Origin: Actinomadura hibisca NBRC 15177
GTDB lineage: Bacteria > Actinomycetota > Actinomycetes > Streptosporangiales > Streptosporangiaceae
NCBI RefSeq assembly: GCF_001552635.1
Contig: NZ_BCRO01000028.1
Span: 1 to 64,000, forward strand
DNA length: 64,000 nt
Direction of reading: 5' to 3'
In this document: piece after piece, positions 58,238-64,000 of the stretch
Layout: each line of letters starts with the position of its first letter
Numbering within the stretch: the first letter of the stretch is position 1
Position numbers and translations under genes: made by a program
Notes under the pieces: model-generated
What the model was told of the DNA's origin: nothing
The model's database searches: none
Seen by the model: the letters and a program-made list of their open reading frames with translations, nothing else

Positions 58238-59158
58238 TCAGGGGAACTTCAGCCCGATCCGGGCAATGGTGACGCTGCGGGCGGCGGTGTCGGTCCGGAA
58301 ATGGATGCGGCCGGCGCCCGGCGTGTAATAGACATGCTCGTCGAAAACGCGCTCGATGCCGTCCAGATCGGTGAACACGCACTGTCCGCGACGCCTGTCG
58401 TGTTCGCCGTCGGCTTTTTTAGTCCGCCACCGGGGCGTCGCGCTCCCTTCGGCCTGCCACTGGGCGACCGTCGCCTCGATCTCCTTCAACCGCGAGCGCA
58501 CCGACAGGAGGGCGAACGGTTGAAGATCACACAGTTGTTTCTCCACCTGCGGTAGGAAACGCAGATGAGGGAAGAATTCTTCTCGGTCCCGCCATAGGGC
58601 GGTTCCGGTGGTGACATCCGCGAGACCAGCTGCCTGCAAGTGTTCGCGGTGCTCATCAGAGTGCGCCGGACATGAGGCGTGCGCTACCTCCAACCGATCG
58701 CGGGAGATGCCGATATCGCCGTGCCGGTCCTCGACTAACATCTCCCGGTCGATCGCCAGCCGAGAACATTTCCAAGCATCGGCCAACGGCAGGCTGACCG
58801 CCACCCCGTCGACCAGATACGCCATCCCCAAGCCAAGAGCGGCCTGCTGCCCAAACAGGAACTGCATCGACTCGTCAAGCCCCGCCTCTGCCGGATTGAA
58901 CGGCGCCTTGTTCTGCATGGCCCGCAACAATCGCCACTTGTCCCGATGGTCCCGTCCGGCTTTCTGCCAATGCACCAGCGTGTACCCCCGGACGAACTCC
59001 ACCGCGCCCAGTTGAACGGCCGACAGCAGGTGCGTGTCACGCCGAATTCTGCGCGCCGCCAGCAGTGTGTCCACCAGTTCGGTGACCGCGTCGGCCGCGC
59101 GCTCGACAGGCTCGTCGGCGTCGCAGGACAGGTCGTTCAGACAGAGCAGAGCAGGCAT
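58238..59158 (-). CDS. Unknown protein of the DUF262-AAA operon
   Basis: A 306-residue protein with no signal, TM segment or known motif. Notable parts are the repeated aromatic/charged helices (RGYTLVHWQKAGRDHRDKWR) and a C-terminal beta-rich end (GIERVFDEHVYYTPGAGRIH). ATG 59158 has GGAAGGG upstream and lies 21 bp after the ATPase gene, so it is the third gene of that operon. It ends 3 bp from the convergent helicase stop. Could be an effector or a partner of the ATPase. Confidence 0.65.
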   Translation of the reverse strand: MPALLCLNDLSCDADEPVERAADAVTELVDTLLAARRIRRDTHLLSAVQLGAVEFVRGYTLVHWQKAGRDHRDKWRLLRAMQNKAPFNPAEAGLDESMQFLFGQQAALGLGMAYLVDGVAVSLPLADAWKCSRLAIDREMLVEDRHGDIGISRDRLEVAHASCPAHSDEHREHLQAAGLADVTTGTALWRDREEFFPHLRFLPQVEKQLCDLQPFALLSVRSRLKEIEATVAQWQAEGSATPRWRTKKADGEHDRRRGQCVFTDLDGIERVFDEHVYYTPGAGRIHFRTDTAARSVTIARIGLKFP

Positions 59159-59179
59159 GGGGGTGCGCCCTTCCGGAGG

Positions 59180-60301
59180 TCAGTCCAGGAGCTGATCCAG
59201 GGAATTCTCCCATTCATCGAAGAAGCCGTCCGGCCAATCCGACAACATGCCGTCCGGGCCTACGTTGGGGCTGAGGATCTCGACCCTTCCTGCGCTGCGA
59301 TGGAAGTAGAGCAGCCGGACATCGGTGTGGGGCAGCGTTTTGTTCTTCACAGCGATGCGCAGGCCGTTGAGCACATGGTCGCTGTGGGTCTCCACGATGA
59401 GCTGCGCTCCGGCGGCGGCTGCCGCGGCCATCAGCATGGCCATCCGCGTCTGCCCGCGCGGGTGCAGATGCGCCTCGGGATTCTCCAGCAGCAGCAAGCT
59501 GCCTGGTCCCGCGCTCAGGCAAGCGATGACGATGGGCAGGACGTAGGACAGCCCGAACCCGACGTTTGTCGGGCGGTGCGGCCGGTTCGACGCCAGCGGC
59601 CCAGCCGTGCCGAACTGGTATCCCAGGCGGACCAGGTCGGTGCCGTCGATCGCCGACGCCTCCAGGTTGACGCCAGGGCAGATCTCGCGCATCCACGCAT
59701 CGACCTGGTGGAGGAGACCGGCGGAGTCGACGGCGGGGTGGCGCAGGGGCTCCTCGACCATCAGGTCGTCGGCATGATGGCGCAGGAAGTTGACAGCGTG
59801 CTCACCCTGGCAGCCGAGAAAACCTCGCCGGATGGCGGCCTCATGGGAGCGCGGATAGCTGACCGCAGGGGACAGGCGTTCAGCTTTCAGGTACTGGAAG
59901 CCTCGATCGAACAGGGAGAGGGGCAGACCGGACTGTCCTGCGCCTGAGCGCAATGGGAGCAAGTCGTTCTCCGCGTGGTACTCGGCGGCCCACCTGAACT
60001 CTGTTCCGTCCGCGTCCAGGGCCAGGGCTATACCGCGTTCGGTCCCCTTCACCGGGACATAATCCTCGTGCAGGACGTCTTGGCCGGTCCCCAGATCGAC
60101 CATCGTCCCGTTCAGCAGGAAACCGCCTTCGTCCTCGTCGCCGAACAGGCCGGCGTCGCCTGACTGCCGGAGCAGACCGAGCGACTGCAACACCGTGCTC
60201 TTCCCCGCCGAGTTGAGACCGGTGAGCAGGGTGAGGCGCCCCAGCGGGATCTCCGCGTCGGCGAACGCCTTGAAGTTGGTGAGCCGAATCGTGTCAAGCA
60301 C
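59180..60301 (-). CDS. AAA ATPase with DUF3696-type C-terminus (OLD/RecF-like)
   Basis: A 373-residue ABC-type ATPase: N-terminal IRLTNFKAFADAEIPLGRLT with Walker A TGLNSAGKSTVLQSL (about residue 30), Walker B LLLENPEAHLHPRGQTRMAM, H-loop-like LIVETHSDHVLNGLRIAV, and an end (EILSPNVGPDGMLSDWPDGF) typical of DUF3696. There is no TOPRIM domain. GTG 60301 overlaps the upstream DUF262 gene by 8 bp, so expression is coupled. Such ATPases are common in predicted defence modules. Confidence 0.82.
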   Translation of the reverse strand: MLDTIRLTNFKAFADAEIPLGRLTLLTGLNSAGKSTVLQSLGLLRQSGDAGLFGDEDEGGFLLNGTMVDLGTGQDVLHEDYVPVKGTERGIALALDADGTEFRWAAEYHAENDLLPLRSGAGQSGLPLSLFDRGFQYLKAERLSPAVSYPRSHEAAIRRGFLGCQGEHAVNFLRHHADDLMVEEPLRHPAVDSAGLLHQVDAWMREICPGVNLEASAIDGTDLVRLGYQFGTAGPLASNRPHRPTNVGFGLSYVLPIVIACLSAGPGSLLLLENPEAHLHPRGQTRMAMLMAAAAAAGAQLIVETHSDHVLNGLRIAVKNKTLPHTDVRLLYFHRSAGRVEILSPNVGPDGMLSDWPDGFFDEWENSLDQLLD

Positions 60302-61469
60302 GCAGCACCTCGCCGAAGAGTTCGTTGATGCGCTCGAAGCGGGTTCGAACGCTCCAGGGAGAGCCGGTGCTCACCGAGATCGACTGGAAGAAGTCCGGAT
60401 CGTCTTCCATCAGATCCATCAACCGGTCGTTGACCCGCTGCTTGTGTTCGCTGCAGAGACGGGCCAGTTCATCGTCGGCGCGCTTAGCCAGGTTCACCGA
60501 GATCGCTTCGAACAGCGCCTTGTTGATCGGCAGCTTGCGCGTCTCACCGCGGTAGCGCTTGCGAAAGGCGTATCCCTCGAAAGTCGCCACAGCGACTCCC
60601 ATCACCAGGTTGAACCTGCGGCGCACATGATCGATCCGATCCTCGCTCAGCTGGTTGATCCTGTTGGTGGCCTCACGCAGGAACGGGTCCAGGTCACGGT
60701 GCCGGTAATCCGCCGGATCGTTCAGGTAGAAGGCGATGAATCGCAGCACCATCTCCCGGTCGCCCATCCGGTCGGACTTGACGCTGCCCCCGGTCGCCTT
60801 CTGGAACCCTGGGGACTCGGCCAGCTCGCGGAGCAGGGCTCGCGACGGCCCGGGAATGAGCGCGTGCCTGAGTTCCTGCTGCGACAGCGGCAGGCCGCCG
60901 GTGTTGATTCGCGCAAAGATGTTGAACTTGACCGGCTCCGGGGTGCCCTGGCGGATCAGGTGCACCACCAGTTCCGTCTCCCGCAGCCTCAACTGGAGCC
61001 GGGGCGGCAGATCCTCGAAGGAGGCCCCGTCGGGCAGCCCGTCCAGCCAGTCAAGGTCGGTGAGGAGCAGCCGTTCCATCCCGACCGCGTCAGGATCGAT
61101 GAAGCGGGCGATGGTGGTCAGCCGCTGGATGCCGTCCACGATCGACCAGACACCGTCGTCGCCTTCGGCCGCGTAGAAGGTCGGCAGCGGGATCCGCAGC
61201 AGCAGCGACTCGATCAGCCGGCTCTGGTTGCGCTGATTCCAGATGCCGGCGGCCCGCTGGAAGTCGGGGGCCAGGTCGATCATCTGGTTCTTGATCCGGG
61301 ACAGGATCAGGTCCACCGTGGGTGTGCGGGTGACAACATCGATGTGCTCGGGATCGAACGGTTCCTTGATCTCGATGTCGGGGTCGCGCTCCACCCCGGT
61401 GCTGGCCCCGACCGAGTCGTACTCGATCAAGGGTTCCCGCTCGATGGAGATCTGCTCCGCCATTGCCAT
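60294..61469 (-). CDS. DUF262 domain protein
   Basis: A 391-residue protein of the DUF262 family (ParB/sulfiredoxin-like fold, found in GmrSD-type enzymes). The hallmark is SIVDGIQRLTTI (family D-G-x-Q-R), with ESLLLRIPLPTFYAA before it and FNIFARINTGGLPLSQQELR after it. It lacks the DUF1524 HNH nuclease domain of full GmrSD. ATG 61469 is used; ATG 61463 is equal in quality. First gene of the DUF262-AAA-unknown operon, 130 bp from the 3' end of tRNA-Asn. Confidence 0.83.
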   Translation of the reverse strand: MAMAEQISIEREPLIEYDSVGASTGVERDPDIEIKEPFDPEHIDVVTRTPTVDLILSRIKNQMIDLAPDFQRAAGIWNQRNQSRLIESLLLRIPLPTFYAAEGDDGVWSIVDGIQRLTTIARFIDPDAVGMERLLLTDLDWLDGLPDGASFEDLPPRLQLRLRETELVVHLIRQGTPEPVKFNIFARINTGGLPLSQQELRHALIPGPSRALLRELAESPGFQKATGGSVKSDRMGDREMVLRFIAFYLNDPADYRHRDLDPFLREATNRINQLSEDRIDHVRRRFNLVMGVAVATFEGYAFRKRYRGETRKLPINKALFEAISVNLAKRADDELARLCSEHKQRVNDRLMDLMEDDPDFFQSISVSTGSPWSVRTRFERINELFGEVLRA

Positions 61470-61558
61470 CCCGAGATCGTCCCGACACCGTGTCGCGCCA
61501 AGGCTACCGACTTCCGGCCGTCTGGCCCCGGGAACACCGACTGTCTCTGGGAACGCAA

Positions 61559-61590
61559 AGCGCCCGGCTCCCCTGAGGGGGCCGGGCGCT
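61559..61590 (-). terminator. Terminator of tRNA-Asn
   Basis: AGCGCCCGGC and GCCGGGCGCT form a perfect 10-bp stem, extended by CCCC/GGGG across a one-base bulge, with a TGA loop. On the minus strand it starts 9 bases past the tRNA 3' end and is followed by TTGCGTT. Confidence 0.75.
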
Positions 61591-61598
61591 GGAAGGCG

Positions 61599-61671
61599 CT
61601 CCCGCGAGTGGACTCGAACCACTAACCTGCCGGTTAACAGCCGGCTGCTCTGCCGATTGAGCTACGCGGGA
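61599..61671 (-). tRNA. tRNA-Asn (anticodon GTT)
   Basis: A 73-nt cloverleaf on the minus strand: acceptor TCCCGCG/CGCGGGA plus discriminator G, D-arm GCTC...GAGC, anticodon stem GCCGG/CCGGC with loop CTGTTAA (anticodon GTT), and T-arm AGTGG-TTCGAGT-CCACT. CCA is not encoded. Its 3' end faces the defence island, the usual orientation for integration of tRNA-targeting elements. Confidence 0.97.
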
Positions 61672-61821
61672 TCGTGCCTGCTCCGGGGCTCTTCCGTCCC
61701 CGGCAGCACGTTTAGATTAGCGCATCCCGCGACCTGTTCGCGCATCCATATCGGGGGCGGGGGTTGAGACGTCTCTCGCGGGTATGGGTGGGGCACGAAT
61801 CGACCAGACCAAGGGGTTGGA

Positions 61822-62133
61822 ATGAAGGTCCGTACGCCGTTCATCATCGGTGCCGCCGTCGGCTACGTCCTCGGGACCAAGGCGGGACGCGAGCGCTACG
61901 AGCAGATCCTCGGTGTCTCCCAGCGGGTCAAGGAGAACCCCCGCGTGCAGGAGACCGCCGGGGTCCTGCGCACCAAGGGCGGGGAGCTGGCCGGGACCGC
62001 GCGCGAGAAGGCCGGTCCGCTGGTCGACAAGGTGCCCGCGCAGATCGGGGACAAGATCCCCGGCATGAACCGCGGCAGCTCCGCGCCGGCCGAGTACCAG
62101 GACCCGCGCCGGGAGACTCCCGCTCAGCCCTGA
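61822..62133 (+). CDS. YtxH-like small protein
   Basis: A 103-residue protein with the N-terminal hydrophobic stretch PFIIGAAVGYVLGTKAGRER typical of YtxH-type proteins, then an amphipathic helical region (RVKENPRVQETAGVLRTKGG) and a Pro-rich end. One membrane segment anchors it. AAGGGG lies seven to eight bases before ATG 61822. Role unknown; members are often linked to general stress. Confidence 0.75.
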   Translation: MKVRTPFIIGAAVGYVLGTKAGRERYEQILGVSQRVKENPRVQETAGVLRTKGGELAGTAREKAGPLVDKVPAQIGDKIPGMNRGSSAPAEYQDPRRETPAQP

Positions 62134-62147
62134 CCTCAGGAGTCACC

Positions 62148-62181
62148 GGAACCCGGCCGGGGGAGCGCCTGGCCGGGTTCC
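62148..62181. terminator. Hairpin between convergent genes
   Basis: GGAACCCGGCC and GGCCGGGTTCC form a perfect 11-bp stem around a 12-nt loop in the 54-bp gap between the convergent YtxH-like and 165-residue genes. It probably terminates both. Confidence 0.65.
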
Positions 62182-62187
62182 TGCTGC

Positions 62188-62685
62188 TCACAGGCCTGTT
62201 TGGCGGCGCAGGTCTTCCAGTAGTTGTTCCGCCTGGGCGCGCAGGCCCGGGTCCTCGGGGTCCAGGCCCGCCTCGAAGACGAACGACCAGCGCACCTCTC
62301 CCCCGGTCGGCGGGCGGCGGCCCGCGATCCGCACGGTGCCGCCGCCGGGCAGCTTCGCGTGGTGGTTGACGGCGATCGTCGCCGTCACGCGCTCGCGCAC
62401 GGTCTCGGGGACTGAGCCCGGTTCGGTCAGGCGGACGTGGTGTTCGGGGCCGCCCGACGTCTCCTGCACGTGCAGCCAGCCGTCCTTCCAGGACGCCTGG
62501 TCCACGCGTTCCCAGGGGACGCGCGTGAAGCCCTTCTCGGGCGTCGGCAGGTGCAGTGCCAGGGACGTCGCCACCACGTGCGAGCCGCCCCGCGTCGGCG
62601 CGAAGGCCAGGACGCGTTCGGAGCGGTCCAGCGTCAGGGCGTCGCGGACGGGGGCGGGCAGCCGGGAGGCCCGGAGAAGGCGCAT
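62188..62685 (-). CDS. Conserved hypothetical protein
   Basis: A 165-residue protein without signal or TM segment: LPAPVRDALTLDRSERVLAF, WERVDQASWKDGWLHVQETS and a C-terminal helix (LRAQAEQLLEDLRRQTGL). The beta-rich N-terminal 95 residues look PH- or lipocalin-like, but no family is certain. ATG 62685 has AGAAGG upstream. It follows the glycosidase gene by 9 bp and so is probably in one operon with it. Confidence 0.72.
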   Translation of the reverse strand: MRLLRASRLPAPVRDALTLDRSERVLAFAPTRGGSHVVATSLALHLPTPEKGFTRVPWERVDQASWKDGWLHVQETSGGPEHHVRLTEPGSVPETVRERVTATIAVNHHAKLPGGGTVRIAGRRPPTGGEVRWSFVFEAGLDPEDPGLRAQAEQLLEDLRRQTGL

Positions 62686-62694
62686 GGGGCCACG

Positions 62695-64000
62695 TTACGC
62701 GGCCCGGGAGGTACGGCGGGCGCCCAGCAGGTCCAGCACCAGCGCCGCCGACCAGCTGTAGTCGTGGCTCCCGCGCCCCGTCCCGTCGAACGGGTCGAAG
62801 TACTCCCGGAACCCTGATTGGCGCACCAGACGCAACGTGGAGCCGTACAGCAGGTCCGCGATCACTGTGAGGCCGTGCCCGGCCGCGCCGTGCCACAGCA
62901 GCCAGTTGGTGTTGATCCAGGTTGGGCCGCGCCAGTAGCCGCCCCGGTCGAAGGCCGGGGCCTGGATGTCGCAGCTCGGCACCGGGTATCCGGCCGCCCC
63001 GGCGAAGCGCGCCGACAGCAGCAGGTCCACCAGGTTCCGCACGATGGACTGCGGTAGCTCCGGATCCAGGAGGGGGCCGAACGACGCCACCGTCACCACT
63101 GGCAGCAGGCGGCCGTCGCGCACGTCGCGGGCCCGGAAGCAGCCGGTGTCGGAGTCCCATAGGCGCGCCAGCAAGGCCCGGTGCACTCGGTCGGCGCGCT
63201 CGCGGTGCGGCACCGGGTCCGCGCCGACGATCGTGGCGATGTCGGCCAGCGCGTGCGTGGAGGCCAGGTAGATCGCGTTGACGAGGGGGTCCTCGACGGC
63301 GAAGGGGTGCGCCTCGCGCAGGTAGGCGTGGCCGTAACCCGCGTCGCGCAGGATCTCCACCAGCCACACGTACCGGTCGTAGTCCTCCCCCGTCGGCAGG
63401 GTGCGCGGCACGCGGTGCGGCGCGTAGCCGGTCGGCGGGAGCTGGAGCGCGCCGAGTGGGCGGTCCCAGGCGGGGCTGTTGTCCAGGCCCGATTCCCACG
63501 GATGGCAGATCGAGACGAGGCCCGTGGCGTCCAGGTCGCGGACCTCGGCCAGGTAGCGGTGCTGCGCCACCAGCGCCGGGTACAGGCCCGCCAGGAAGGC
63601 CCGGCTGCTCTCGACGTCGGCGGCGCACTCGTGCAGTCGCAGCGCGGCGAGGGCGTGCAGGGGCGGCTGGGTCAGGCCGGAGGTGCGGACCCCGTTCGGC
63701 GCGGCGGCCTGGCGGTCGCTGTGCCACAGTTCGGGGCCCGGGAAGTAGCCGTGCCGGGAGACCGCGGAGTTGAACACCATGTGCGGCAGCAGCCCGTCGG
63801 ACCACTGGCCGCGGAACAGTGTCAGCAGCTCGCGCTCGGCCCGGTCGCGGCGGTGCCGGGCCAGGCCCATCGTGACGAACGCCGAATCCCAGCTCCACTG
63901 GTGGGGGTACAGGCCGGGGGACGGCACCGTGGCCGTCCCGGTCCAGTTGGCGTCCAGGACCCGCGCGGCGGCCTGCCAGAGCGCGGTCTCGTCACCGGTC
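62695..64000 (-). CDS. Glucosylglycerate hydrolase-like glycosidase (partial)
   Basis: The last 435 codons of a GH63-like (alpha/alpha)6 barrel; the start lies beyond 64000. Family marks are VPSPGLYPHQWSWDSAFVTM, RGQWSDGLLPHMVFNS, YWRGPTWINTNWLLWHG and the C-terminal FREYFDPFDGTGRGSHDYSW. Related actinobacterial enzymes hydrolyse glucosyl- or mannosylglycerate, compatible solutes accumulated under nitrogen or osmotic stress; exact substrate is inferred. The frame is open from the window edge; the GTG at 63927 is internal. Confidence 0.85.
   Translation of the reverse strand, partial: TGDETALWQAAARVLDANWTGTATVPSPGLYPHQWSWDSAFVTMGLARHRRDRAERELLTLFRGQWSDGLLPHMVFNSAVSRHGYFPGPELWHSDRQAAAPNGVRTSGLTQPPLHALAALRLHECAADVESSRAFLAGLYPALVAQHRYLAEVRDLDATGLVSICHPWESGLDNSPAWDRPLGALQLPPTGYAPHRVPRTLPTGEDYDRYVWLVEILRDAGYGHAYLREAHPFAVEDPLVNAIYLASTHALADIATIVGADPVPHRERADRVHRALLARLWDSDTGCFRARDVRDGRLLPVVTVASFGPLLDPELPQSIVRNLVDLLLSARFAGAAGYPVPSCDIQAPAFDRGGYWRGPTWINTNWLLWHGAAGHGLTVIADLLYGSTLRLVRQSGFREYFDPFDGTGRGSHDYSWSAALVLDLLGARRTSRAA

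Noticed and set aside
60294..61469. GmrSD type IV restriction enzyme
   Set aside because: Only the DUF262 half is present; the C-terminus does not show the DUF1524 HNH motif, and the following gene is an ATPase.
61711..61720. Promoter -10 box (TAATCT on the minus strand) for tRNA-Asn
   Set aside because: Position is plausible, 43 bp upstream of the tRNA, but no -35 element at the right spacing was found.

Overview
The window is high-GC actinobacterial DNA: codons end in G or C, GTG and TTG starts are common, genes overlap by GTGA or ATGA, and there are an IdeR-type iron box, a Tat-type lipoprotein and a PucR regulator. The gene mix (golvesin-domain secreted hydrolase, type 2 BREX, Scr1-type XRE fragments, GH63-like glucosylglycerate hydrolase) fits Streptosporangiales or a related filamentous order; the genus cannot be fixed from sequence alone.

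Positions 1-24,100 look like ordinary chromosome. A PucR-family regulator is divergent from a five-gene livFGHMK-type ABC importer (146-6599). A ferric-siderophore locus follows (6655-11580): three ABC genes on the minus strand, divergent from a substrate-binding protein and a siderophore-interacting reductase, with an iron box between them. Next come a large hybrid histidine kinase with six exact-period HAMP-type repeats, a PLP-dependent Orn/Lys/Arg decarboxylase, a DUF72 protein, a frameshifted gene of unknown function, a helicase-associated protein, a small HTH-like protein, a DUF305 lipoprotein and a secreted AA10 lytic polysaccharide monooxygenase.

Positions 24,700-61,500 form a defence island on the 3' side of a tRNA-Asn gene. 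It holds an OLD-family ATPase/TOPRIM nuclease; a complete type 2 BREX (Pgl) set on the minus strand (pglW, pglX, then pglY, pglZ, brxD, brxHI); a COG1112-type SF1 helicase fused to a PLD nuclease (Mokosh type II-like), divergent from pglW; and a tight three-gene operon of DUF262, AAA/DUF3696 and an unrecognised protein, which is the best candidate here for an undescribed system.

The BREX set is split by about 9.9 kb between pglX and pglY. This insert holds a defective IS5-type element inside or beside a truncated XRE gene, four plus-strand genes for exported or membrane proteins (ricin-type lectin, lipoprotein, lytic transglycosylase-golvesin-SGNH fusion, one-TM protein), then decayed XRE, ISAs1 transposase and other gene fragments. 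The specificity half of pglX is strikingly AT-rich compared with its two ends, which suggests exchange of the target-recognition region.

Positions 61,600-64,000 return to chromosomal genes: tRNA-Asn, a YtxH-like protein, a conserved hypothetical protein and a glucosylglycerate-hydrolase-like glycosidase cut by the window edge.
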